DNA of 64,000 bases from Anas platyrhynchos (lineage: Eukaryota; Chordata; Aves; Anseriformes; Anatidae). The notes under the pieces were generated by a model. It was not told the DNA's origin, ran no database searches, and saw only the letters and a program-made list of their open reading frames with translations. Below, piece by piece: positions 1-10,228 of the stretch. The stretch covers positions 955,501-1,019,500 of the forward strand of contig NC_092613.1 of the NCBI RefSeq assembly GCF_047663525.1, in the 5' to 3' direction. The position numbers and the translations under genes are program-made. Positions within the stretch are counted from its first letter, which is position 1, and each line of letters starts with the position of its first letter.

Positions 1-92
1 GGGGAGATGCAGCCTTCAAAACTCTGCCTGGGCCTTGTCTTGGCTGCCCCAGGGGAGTACGTTCTGAATGAGACTGGTATGATCTCACTTAC

Positions 93-2212
93 TTTAGTAC
101 TTGAGCAACTGTATTTGGTCCAAACCATTCTCCAATTGACTTCCCCTCTCCAACACCCACCTGTGCTGTTTTCACAGTGAAAAAAAGACACACGTACACA
201 AAATCAAAGAAAAATGAGACCATAAAGAATGTGGGAACAATATACAGTAAATACCGTCACTGTCAAACATTCTAGAGTAACTGCAATCTGTATTTAGCAA
301 TAACAATTATTTTCTCAATCTATGCTCTTTTCAAAACTTAGGGAGTGCCAGTTTCTTTAATAAACAAAAGGCTTCTAAACTATAACGAGAATTACAAGTT
401 AACAAATGTTAGTGCCCTCTATTACAAATTACAGCAATAAGCTACAAGACTGTCTATTCTAACATTACTGACTCTGGTACCCAAGGCTTACAGAGTTTAT
501 CAAGAGCTAGATTCTAGTACATGGCTTTATTTAGGTCTCAGGGAATGTTTCTGTACTACTAGTCTTTGCGCCCATCTGCATACCTTTTTATTTTTATATA
601 AGCATACACATTGTCTTCACATCCACTTTTTAAAATTATGAATTAACATACTGCAAATTAGTGATTCAACACAGTAGAAATTTCAGTGGAAAAAACCTGA
701 AAGTTTATGTTTGTTCTTACCCATCTGGTGGATTGAATAACAGCAAGCCTTCCTGTCGAGAAAGCATCGTAGGATTCTGTGATATTCTTCTGGTTGTTTT
801 TTGTGTTTTTCCCATTGCCAATCTGAAAGGAAAAATTGATATAGAATAAAAAATGGTGACGTTTTCATTACACTGATCAAATGTCTAGACAGCAGAAAGC
901 TTTATAATGAGATGTTAAAAGACATTTCAATTCATCTCGAATATTTACATTTTGTGTAGAGCTCCTAGAATTCCAAGCTTGTTATTTATCATCAAGCTGC
1001 CCTTTATCATCATAGGCTAGATTGTAAAAACAGGGAAAATAAAACAAAACAAAAACATCAACTGCAAACATATTCTGACGGATCATGCTGCGTGTTGATA
1101 GCCATTCCAGTATCTATGAGCTTCCAAGATTATTTAAAAGTACAGGCTGTGTTTAGACCTTGTTGGATTTCTAAGCACCCATTAAATAACAACATAAGAT
1201 CCATACAGAAAGTCCAAACACTCCACTGGCAGCATCCTGGGATGTGACATGCACGCTTAAGAGCTTGCACCAGGGGGGTTTGGACCTCGTGCTGCTGACA
1301 AGTGAGTAGTGAAGAGAAGGGTAAGAGCACTGTCCCACGGTGGCAGGTTTTCCCTTGGCCTCAACTTGGGTGTTACACTAAAAGGTTCATAAAATAATGG
1401 CGACAGGATTCCCCATTTGTTCTCCTTCTATGCCTATTTCTCTGCTTCAGGCTGGGATGATTTCACCCAGCTGAATATGAATTGATTCATTAGGAACTGT
1501 TACCAGGGCATCAAAGAAAGTCTCACTAATAAATTCAGGGTTTGTGCTTTTAATGGAGTACTTACGAAGAAGCGTCTGCAGACAATACCGAAGTTCCCTC
1601 AGGACCAGCACTCACCTCTCCCTAAGTGTCTGCAGATCAGTGCTTGGGCCAGCATCATCTGCCCGCATCGCAGCATACATCCCCAGCCAGCGTCCGACGA
1701 AGGACCCGTGCCTCCTGTTAGGAAAGTTCATCACAATCAGTGCAGGCTTTCAACTGGGTGCAGCACCACAGAGGACATTTCAGAGTGCTAGAAAACAGAT
1801 AGGGCTGCTGAAGCCTCCATGAACTGTCCTACAGATAAAAGGCACACAGCAAGACTTTGGTTCCATGCTGTTGGTCTAATTCTAATCTCTGCATTGCACA
1901 AATAAACAAAATTCATTTATTCCTTGTGGAGCTGACTTACTCTTTTCATTCTTCAAGCAGCATTCACAAACCATTTACTGCATGCTATACAACATGATCA
2001 CCTGTTTACATACAGACATAAATAAACACTGATTTTAATAATCTTCATGTTTGCATAAACAGTTAAAATGATGCTCAAAATGCGCTGATACTCTAGAAAT
2101 ATTTTCCCAGCCTACGATGCCATCACTTATCTTGCTATTTAATTTAGAACAATGCAGCAAATCTGCAGTATACTCACCAATAGGCAAAAACTTTCTTCTA
2201 TACGTAAACCAC
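93..2212 (-). CDS. ATG4A-like: ATG4A-like cysteine protease, copy A (partial, 3' part outside window)
   Basis: Four exons of the array's ATG4A-related gene are visible, read right to left: 2178 to about 2212 (WFTYRRKF...PIG), 1616-1714 ([12 protein letters not shown], with the catalytic Cys), 721-822 (DWQWEKHKK...YSIHQM) and 93-165 ([19 protein letters not shown], with the loop Trp). All have consensus donors (gtgagt, gtgagt, gtaaga, gtaagt) and AG acceptors, except that no acceptor can be placed for the 2178 exon. Codon phases join in frame across each intron. The remaining 3' exons lie to the left of base 1. ATG4 proteases cleave the ATG8-family C-terminus and later delipidate it. The N-terminus equivalent to human residues 1-53 is not found. 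Confidence 0.88.
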
Positions 2213-2243
2213 GTTAAACCACAGCAAACCACACGTGAACACA

Positions 2244-2450
2244 CCTTGGCTTATTGTCTGACTTTGGCTTATGGTGCGTCTGTTGCTGTGTCCAGCACAG
2301 TGCAGACCCTAAATTGCTACCAAAACCTTGCCACAAACCTCAATCCCCCTGTTAAAAGAGACCCTCTTGTTTGTTGCCCTTCTTTCGACACTCTCTAACA
2401 GGTTTATGTCTTTTTCTTATACTGTGGAGCCCAAAACTGCACTCAGTACT
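2244..2450 (-). mobile_element. CR1 LINE fragment (reverse-transcriptase ORF 3' part), spacer 1 first copy
   Basis: On the minus strand the translation around 2345-2450 (LSTECSFGLHSIRKRHKP...ECRKKGNK) aligns, with decay, to the CR1 ORF2 block that reads roughly EYCVQFWAP.YKKDI.LLE.VQRRATK. It directly abuts the truncated first ATG4A exon, so this junction is where ATG4A homology ends. The outer limits are approximate. Sequence 2451-2626 continues the same duplicated block without a recognised family. Confidence 0.65.
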
Positions 2451-2626
2451 CAGTACATGGAATACCAAGAGAGACTGCCTGGCATTTTCTCTTCTCTGCA
2501 GAAGCTCTGTTGCTAACACTGTCCAGAAATCACCACTGTCACAGACAGTAGTAGCATTCCCTCCTCCCACAGTTTGTTCTTCCCCCCCAAGACTTAGACA
2601 CCATCCAGAAAAAGAAGGATAATAAT

Positions 2627-2805
2627 ACTAAAAGAAAGATAATAATAATAATAAAGTAAAATAAAATTAAAATAAAAATTAAAATAAAAAATAAATAAAA
2701 TAAAATAAAATAAAATTATAATAAAATATTTTAATTATATATATATATAAATTATTCTAAGTATTCTATTATTCTATATAAAAAATTCTATATAAAATAT
2801 ATAGA
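2627..2805. repeat. AT-rich low-complexity tract
   Basis: Degenerate AATAA/AAAAT and TATA runs, apparently a decayed version of the (AAAAT)n tract that follows the other copies of the CR1-containing block. No gene is seen. Confidence 0.8.
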
Positions 2806-2950
2806 ATTGCTGGGTTTCTGCTTTCTCCTACATCCTATCAGACCACAACATGACAGTTTTCTTTCTTTTACGTTCTTTTACACCTGGATCTTTCTCACTT
2901 TTATGAGTGTGGGGTTTTCCTTCTTTCTCCCTTTACCTTCCTCCCTCCCT

Positions 2951-3319
2951 TGTTGCCGACGGAAGGAAGACACAGACGCTCAATATGAGTGAACAGTGTA
3001 CTTCAACTTTAATGGATAGCTCAGTCGCCTTTTATCTAGTTTGAACATAATCAACTCATACATATTGCAGAAACTAAGCTCAGGATTGGTTAACACTTCC
3101 CCGGGCTTTTCAGTCTGGTCCTCCTTCTTTTGGCTACCTGTCCCGCCTTAGGGACTTTCCCTGATCGCCCAAGGGCATCGTGTCCTTGAGCCTGATTGGC
3201 TCTCAGCCAGCTGCATACCTGCCAAGGCTCATGTGAGTTGAGTTCCGTGCTTCACTAGCCCATTGTCTCCAAACTGCTCAACATCCACATGTCCTACCTC
3301 ACTTAACGATTCCTCCACA
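2951..3319 (-). mobile_element. Solo LTR of an avian endogenous retrovirus
   Basis: On the minus strand the element begins TGTGGAGG and ends GGCAACA, giving TG...CA termini. It has a TATA-like ATAAAAG (3029-3035) and an ATTAAA poly(A) signal (3008-3013) in the right order. CTCCCT precedes it (2945-2950) and follows it (3320-3325), consistent with the 6-bp target duplication of alpha/betaretrovirus-type elements, though the site is low complexity. The paralogous segments at 14.6 and 37.0 kb lack it, so it is a lone insertion. No gag/pol/env sequence adjoins it. It is an old regulatory remnant with no coding capacity. Confidence 0.78.
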
Positions 3320-3513
3320 CTCCCTCCCTCCCTCCCTCCCTTCCTTCCTTCCTTCCTTCCTTCCTTCCTTCCTTCCTTCCTTCCTTCCTTCCTTCCTTCC
3401 TTCCTTCCTTCCTTCCTTCCTTCCTTCCTTCCTTCCTTCCTTCCTTCCTTCCTTCCTTCCTTCCTTCCTTCCTTCCCTCCTTCCCTCCTTCCCTCCTTCC
3501 CTCCTTCCCTCCT
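3320..3513. repeat. (TTCC)n microsatellite, spacer 1
   Basis: About 190 bp of TTCC and CTCCCTTC repeats followed by a short (TGTC)n. The long Pro-Ser-Phe-Leu and Lys-Glu-Gly-Arg frames here are repeat artefacts. Confidence 0.97.
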
Positions 3514-4440
3514 TTCGTTCTGTCTGTCTGTCTGTCTCTCTTTCTCTCTTTCTGTCCAGCACTGATTTTATGGCTACGTGTGCATATCCACAGTGTACAG
3601 TTTTCTCCGTTCCGTTTCTTCCCTGAGTCTTGCCCCTCTTCCCTGCAACTGAACAGCATTGCCTTGATCAAGGAAGTGGCAACATGCGGCTTACACAGTA
3701 AACTGCTGAAATTACAGCTATAACCATGGAGCACAGCTGCCGATCAACACAAGACCACCAATCGCTCACATTTCTAAACTGCTCGTCACAATTCTTCCAT
3801 ATGTAGGCTGTGATGCTGCTCATTTCTTAAGCACCCATCCATTTCTTCTCTTCCCAGACCCTCAAGGTGTCCTGGTCAAACCACCTCCCTTCCTCTTGCC
3901 CCATCTGGCTCTCCCACCTTCCTTTTCCCTCAAGGCTCAACTTTTTTTTTTTTTTTTTCAGCATAGGAGCTCCATAGAAGCTGCTGCTGCCCACCTCCGA
4001 GTTGACTAGGGCCGAACTACTGAAAAAGAAAAGAAAATCTATAAATAAGAGTGAGAGATGGTGAATACCTAACCATCTCTTAAAAGCAGGATTTTAAGAG
4101 AATAAGTAATTGATAAATGGAGTTAAGATCAGAGGGAAAATATCCACTGTTGCAATCAATAGAGTTAAGAAGTTTTTCAAGTACATTAGGAACAAAAATT
4201 AGAGTAATGACACAGATCTGATACGGGATGGGTATTGCTTCAGTGAGAAATGATGGAAAAAAAACACAACACAACACATGTGTATGTGTTGTTGGGTATT
4301 TGTAAAAAAACAAACAAACAAAAAAAAACCAAACAGGTTAATGAAAACTGCATGCTCAATTAGATGATTTTTTTGTTGTCATTGGTAGGGAATTGTGTGC
4401 TTTACAACACAATATGTGTTATATATAATTTTATATATAA

Positions 4441-4707
4441 AATTTAACAATATTTATATGTTATTATATTATAAATTATAAATATTGTTATTTATTATAA
4501 TAATATTCAGGAATATTCAGCTGTCAGGAATATTCAGCTCTTCTGCCATGGATCCTGCACAGGTTTCAAAGAATATCTGCTCCACCATGGAGCATCTACT
4601 TCTCCTCCTCCTATCACCTTGATGTTCCCTCTATTGTTCCTCATTCTTTTTGTTCTCCCTAGCTCTCTCCATCCAATATTTTCTGTGCATTCTTAGAGGC
4701 AGCACAC
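4441..4707. other. AT-rich tract and unassigned sequence
   Basis: ATTATA-rich sequence, then a short direct repeat (GGAATATTCAGCTGTCAGGAATATTCAGCTC), then pyrimidine-rich sequence found only in spacer 1. No coding signal. Confidence 0.6.
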
Positions 4708-4913
4708 CTTGGCTTATTGTCTGACTTTGGGTTATGGTGCGTCTGTTGCTGTGTCCAGCACAGTGCAGCCCCTATATTGCTACCAAAACCTTGCCACAAA
4801 CCTCAATCCCCCTGTTAAAAGAGACCCTCTTGTTTGTTGCCCTTCTTTCGACACTCTCTAACAGGTTTATGTCTTTTTCTTATACTGTGGAGCCCAAAAC
4901 TGCACTCAGTACT
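4708..4913 (-). mobile_element. CR1 LINE fragment, spacer 1 second (direct-repeat) copy
   Basis: Near-identical to 2244-2450, and the match continues to about 5090. The two copies form direct repeats flanking a block of about 2.1 kb that is absent from spacer 3. Confidence 0.65.
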
Positions 4914-5080
4914 CAGTACATGGAATACCAAGAGAGACTGCCTGGCATTTTCTCTTCTCTGCAGAAGCTCTGTTGCTAACACTGTCCAGAAATCACCACT
5001 GTCACAGACAGTAGTAGCATTCCCTCCTCCCACAGTTTGTTCTTCCCCCCAAGACTTAGACACCACCCAGAAAAAGAAGA

Positions 5081-5236
5081 ATAATAATACTAATAAAATA
5101 ATAAAATAAAATAAAATAAAATAAAATAAATAAAATAAAATAAAATAAAATAAAATAAAATAAAATAAAATAAAATAAAATAAAATAAAATAAAATAAAA
5201 TAAAATAAAATAAAATAAAATAAAATAAAATAAAAT
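5081..5236. repeat. (AAAAT)n pentanucleotide microsatellite, spacer 1
   Basis: Roughly 29 units of AAAAT with a few interruptions at the left end. The spacer 3 allele is much shorter. The Tyr-Phe-Ile-Leu frame on the minus strand is an artefact. Confidence 0.97.
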
Positions 5237-5990
5237 AGTCAAAAGCCATCAGGAAGGCAGTGGTGCAGACTGTGGAGAGCCTGGGTTCAAATCCTTCTTC
5301 TGTGAGGCTCTGAACCTATATCCCACCACAATCTCTCTGCTAATGTATGGCAGGGAAAGGAGGAAGAAAGAACATACCTCCTGCACTTTCCATTTATTGT
5401 TGACTGACAATTCTGTAGAGTTATAAAGCCTCAATCAGTGAGATACAGGGTTCTTCTCACATTGTCTCACTGTGCCCTAAGCGGAACAGCTCTAATCTAA
5501 TAGATGCTTCACCACAAAATCATGAGTCATCTGCAGTTTTGAACTTTTCTGGGATCAAGTCCCTTCAGATGGTTGAGGAATCTGCTCCAGCACCTATGTA
5601 AACTGGTGCTCTACTAAGCTAGTGAGTGAACAAGAGAGAAATCCTCTGCTAGATGACTTGACAAATTGGGTCTGAAAATAGTGTTGAGGCAGAATAGTCC
5701 ACGATTTTTGCCTTGGGTGCACAGAGGGATTGGGTGTTGTAGACTTCTTTTATTCTTCATTAAGATAAACATTTTCAAAAATGTGCTTGTTCAACCTTGC
5801 TCCCACTGTGTGCATGGGAGGGAGGTAACTGAAAGTGGGGAGCGTTGCTTGGATCCTGCAAGTGGCTGAGGTCCAGTGGGGTTGGAGGCTTTCTTCCTCC
5901 TTTTGGAAATGCAAAGCAACCCTGCACCTCCCCTGCACTTGCAGAAGGATCGTGACAGCCCAAAGCACAGCGGCTTTGTAATTGCTGCAT
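5237..5990. other. Unassigned spacer, with possible tRNA-derived SINE remnant at its left end
   Basis: GGTTCAAATCC at 5284-5294 matches the pol III B-box consensus, and the surroundings (CAGTGGTGCAGACTGTGG then GCCTGGGTTCAAATCC) resemble an ancient tRNA-derived SINE such as MIR. The spacing to an A box is too short for a functional tRNA. The rest of the stretch shows no gene. Spacer 3 has the same sequence from 47606; spacer 2 lacks the left part. Confidence 0.4.
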
Positions 5991-5999
5991 ACACTTCGA

Positions 6000-6909
6000 T
6001 CGGATTTACGTGGCAAGGGTTTGGTAGCAGGGGCCTGCAGGGATGGCGTCTGTGAGAACAATCCAGACAACAGCCAGCTCCAGATAGCTCCAAAAGGGCC
6101 CCGGCGCTTGCCAGAGCTGAGCCAATAAGCGATGTTGTTTGCACCTCTGGGAGAGCAGATGTAAGCAGGGGGAAATACTGCTGCACAACAGAAGCTGGAA
6201 GAGCAAGGAGTGAGAAGCAGCCCTGCAGCCCCCAAGGTGAGTGCAGCAGGAGGCAGGAGGTGCTCCAGGCTCACAGCAGCAGTTCCCCTGCGGGCTGTGC
6301 AGGGAGAGGCCCCTGGTGGAGCAGGCTGTCCCCCTGCACCCATGGGTCCCACATGGAGCAGATCTCCACGCTGCTGCCCCCCTGTGGGTGGAGGAGCCCC
6401 CGGTGGAGCAGGTGGCTGTGGCCTGGAGGAGGCTGCGGCCTGTGGAGAGTCCCCGCAGGAGCAGGCCCCGGGCCGCAGCTGCAGCCATGGAGAGGAGCCC
6501 CCGCAGGAGCAGGGGGGCTGGGGGGAGCTGCCGCCCAGCCGTGGGGGACCCGTGCTGGAGCAGTTTGCTCCTGGGGGATGGATGGATGGATGGATGGAGC
6601 CCGTGGGACGGAGCCGTGTGGGAGCAGTGCTTGAGGAGCTGCTGCCTGTGGGCAGCCCGTGTGGGATCAGCTGGGGAAGGACGGCATCCCATGGGAGGGA
6701 CCCCACGGGGAGCAGGGGCAGGGAGGGACCCTGAGGGTCACTCTGCTGAGTCTGCTTTGCCCGTCATGATACTTGTTGAGCCATCGCCCTGTCCTTATCT
6801 CAGCCCTGGAGCCCTTTGCATCGTATTTTCTCCCCCTTTCCCTTTGAGGAGGGGGAGTGAGAGAGCGGCCGTGGTGGAACTCGGCTGCCCACCCGCTTTG
6901 AACCACCGC
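6000..6909 (+). mobile_element. Avian LTR-retrotransposon-like element, unit 1
   Basis: Several blocks resemble an abundant avian ERV/LTR repeat known to me from memory: CCAGAGCTGAGCCAAT (about 6110), GTGAGAAGCAGCCCTGCAG, a GC-rich series of GTGGAGCAG-type motifs with (GATG)n near 6576, and a 3' end with TCTGCTTTGCCCGTCA, CTGTCCTTATCTC and GAGGAGGGGGAGTGAGAGAG, closing at GAACCACCGCA. The family name is not confirmed. Open frames of 275 codons (+) and 318 codons (-) run through it, but both strands are open and the composition is repeat-like, so I do not call proteins. Limits are approximate. Confidence 0.55.
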
Positions 6910-9900
6910 AGTTGCAAAGTCCTGGGAAAGATTTCTTTCAAGAAATTAAACAAGGTGTTTAACAAAGAAATGCAGAGTTTCCTTTTGAAGGCTTCCTGGA
7001 GAATTGGGCTTCTTTCCTATTCCCAGCTCAGAGGAAGGGAATTGTTGATTTCACCTTCTTTTTTCTGACATGGAAATCAAAGGTGAACTGCTCTACAAGG
7101 ACGGGCAACGTCTCAGAATCAAGCTCTTTTGCTCTGTAGTCCTTTCTCAAGGAAAAGATTGATCACACACCTTCCACAGATGTAGGGGAGCAGAGAACAA
7201 TTTGGGAACTACTCTAATTCAAGTCAGTTTGGGCATAGTGGTACTTCCCTAGCTGTTTCTGAGACAGACGCATTAGCAACAGAGAGTGTTGTGCCGTCAC
7301 TGGGAGGTGCCTGCGGTGATGACTTCAGAAACAGAACTGAATTGTGTCACCACAGCACTTTGGCAACAGCTGCCTCTGTGCACGTTTAGCTGGGAGGCAC
7401 AGAGAAGGGTGCTGGATGCGATGAAACCACGTGAGGATTTGTGGATCTCCCCTTGAGGTGCACAGAGAGGGACCATGCCCTTCTGTAAGTGTTTTGATGC
7501 TTGGCTGAGGAAAAAAATGTGGTTTTGTTGTGAATGCTTCATTGTAGTATTCTGTAGTTTGTGTCAAGTCCTTACAGAAGCCTCAAGGTTGGTACTTTGC
7601 TCAATGATGGAGCTGCACAGAGTGAGAACAGACCCAATGTACGGGTGAGGGCCTCTGCACGTTCTCTTCTTCCTACAGACGATCAACAAATAAGGGGAGA
7701 CAGAGAAGAGTGTGCTGTGGTCCTCCCATAGACCGCAAGTACTAAAGCATAAACAAGAGGCTTAAGAGTCCCCCTGTCACGTTAAAATTCAGGACAGCAA
7801 TGGACTTCCTCACACGGGCTGGCCTGTCGACTAGTGTCTCAGGCTGTGGCGTATGAAGATGCACTCCATCTGTTTTCAGGGTAGCAACGGCAGTGGGCAA
7901 GCTGCCTGACCTTAACATTTGTCATTTCATTTCTCACCTGAGTTTTGGTGGTTCTCCACGATTCATTCTTGGACTAGAAAAAAAAAAAAAAAGTGAATTT
8001 GGATCAAAATAAAAGGATAAAAGGATTTCCTTTCCATTAATTACATGTTCTTACCTTTGTAACAGATTTGGTTATTGACTTAGAAGGCAAATATCTGGCC
8101 AGACTGCAAGACTTGTGCTCGCAGCGTGGGACAGCTCTCGTAAAGGTGATTCAGGGCAGTTTCTGGAAAACAAGACATCAGATCTCCCAAACAGCTTTCT
8201 TTGTGCTAATGTAGGAAGGGTGAGTAAGTGTAAAGGTAAGAGCCCAGATACCGTAAGAAGCAGAAAGTGTGAAGGAAACTTCCTTCTGGCTGATACAGCT
8301 CCATATCTAGTTGTCAAGTATGAAGAGAGCAGTGCTAAGTTTCTTGGGGAGAGGTAAAAAAGAAGAGACTGGGAGATTGTAAAAGGAAAAAGTGGGATTC
8401 CCTATTTCAGGAAATCCTAGGAACTGGAAATAGAGATTGGAAGAGTGCTTTAAGCCAAGACAGACATGTTTTAAAACTAAAACCTAGGAGTTGAATGAAC
8501 CAAGAAATGAATCCCTTTTGATTATGCAGTTGTGTCCAGTGTTATCTTGGGAAATATGGTTTCCACATAAAACGTATCTGGGGCTTGAAGTTCTCCTAAG
8601 GCCCTTCTCTGTGTATTCCCTACTGTTTGGTAAGCGCTGAGGTCACACTGCAGACAGCAGCACGTCCTCTCCCCACTACTTAGCTGTCTGTTCTCACAAC
8701 ACGTCTAGGAACAGAATGGCTTGGACACAACTGCACCTAGGACCGAGCTCATTCAAGCTGCTGGACGAGGTAAAAGCTCTGGACAAGCGAAGGGGAGGGA
8801 GGGATGGGTGGACATACAATATGATCACTTTAATCTCATTTCTCTAAGAATCCTGGCTGAGAAAACAAAACAAAACAGAATCAAAAAGAACAGAACAGAA
8901 CAGAACAGAACAAATGAAGCAAGCAGCTAGCTTGCTGGAGACATTGTCTGGGAAGCAGTGAAAACACTTGCAAACAAAAACACGTCAAAGGACTAACTCT
9001 TTGAGCTTAATTCTAATCCAACAGCATAACCTCAAAGTCCTGTTTCTGTTCGTAACAGGCTGGTCCAGTAACATGTCCCATTGGATGACTTTGCAGCATA
9101 GATGTCAGGAATGCAGCTTGGGATCCCCTCCTTCTACTCAGAGTTCACTTTGAAGGGATGAGCAAGTAATTCTTCCTGGGTTGACGGAAATCTAAAGTCT
9201 GTTTTCTAACACTCTTGCAGACGCTTCTCTGTCCATCGGCCTGTCCTGCCAACTCTGGTGTGAGTGTGAAGTTGTGGCAAGAGGGATTTCCCATTCCTAT
9301 TTGACATGATGGACACCAGCTTTCCTCGGAAATGGCTGATGTTGCTGAGGAGGCAGCAGTATCAAAGCCCTTGCTGATGAAGGTACAACCAGCTGGGGAG
9401 GCTTTGGCATTTCTGCACAACGCTGCTCCCTGACTGTCACTCCAGACTCAGATTCGGAAAGAAGCAAAGCAAGCTAGAGGAAAACTGGATGTCCTGGTAA
9501 TTTTCTTTTTCTTTTATTTCTTCATTCTTCACTTGTAAGAAAATCTAAATCTTAACCCTTTGTTTGAAAACACGGCTTTACGGAAATGCTTATGGATGTG
9601 CTCCTTCACCTTGTGTGGAACCTGCTTCACCTCGCTTCAGCTATAGGACACCTATGCTCCAATTTATGCTTCCCATGATAAAGCGGTGTTCTTTCGGTGT
9701 TCTTTTCTGTGATGCTTGCAGGCGAGGTTGAAAAGAGTTGTCAGTAGGATTCTTCGTTTCCTTTGCAGTATCCAAAGCTCCGTATTACCGTGGATCTTCT
9801 CCTCTGATCTGGAAAGCTTCACAGGCCAAAAGAGAATTGAGATGAAGAAGGAAATAGAGAATGCTGACCAATATTGCCAAGTACCACCCGTAAGTTTTGT

Positions 9901-10228
9901 GAAAGAATCCGGTGCATTTCTGTAGTGGTAGAAAGTTCATAAAATCATCGTCGTGCACTTGAAGGCAAGCAATGCTGTAAAAATGAAGAATGCAAGGCCC
10001 TGCTTAAGGACAATCTTCAGGCTGCTTCTAGATCAACAGCTTATTTGCTTCTTCCACAACCTCATCTCCGCTTGCTTAGAAGTTGTGAAGGTCGGAAGCA
10101 CACTCCGTCTTTTTCATCCCCTCTGTGTATCTTTTCCCTGACAGCAACTTCTGTCTTGGCTCTTCACATCCAGCCAGAGCAGTTGCTTTGCCTCCGCAAC
10201 CTGCAGGCTGACCTCTGAAGCGATTTGA
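6910..10228. other. Unassigned spacer with exon-like open frames, unit 1
   Basis: No product is recognised. On the plus strand several stretches look like exons: cag then LVIDLEGKYLARLQDLC from 8065; ttgcag then ARLKRVVSRILRFLC at 9719 ending ...YCQVPP before gtaagt (9893); and a frame near 10000 (ECKALLKDNLQAASRST). They do not join into a convincing gene. An (AACAG)n-like tract lies at about 8889-8915 and a poly(A) run at about 7978-7993. This could be a decayed second gene of the amplicon, or repeats. Unit 1 lacks about 1 kb at 10216/10217 compared with units 2 and 3. Confidence 0.35.

Larger units (their letters stand above)
2806..4440. repeat. Copy of array-internal segment X (with solo LTR inserted), spacer 1
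   Basis: Matches 14489-15276, from GAATTGC.GGGTTTCTGC through the TTCC array to TATAAATAAGAGTGAGAGAT, and then continues (4060-4440) into sequence shared with spacer 2 at about 26580-26940. The same segment therefore occurs at two non-equivalent places in unit 1. No gene is recognised. A pure T run (about 3942-3958) is shared by all copies. Confidence 0.85.

Noticed and set aside
3263..3734. Pro-Ser-Phe-Leu and Lys-Glu-Gly-Arg proteins around the TTCC array
   Set aside because: Tetranucleotide repeat read in different frames; the same at 14.5-14.9 and 37.0-37.4 kb.
5750..7068. Overlapping open frames of 318 (-) and 275 (+) codons, present in all three units
   Set aside because: Both strands are open through a GC-rich, motif-repeating region that resembles an LTR element. 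There are no domains, and conservation between units only reflects recent duplication.
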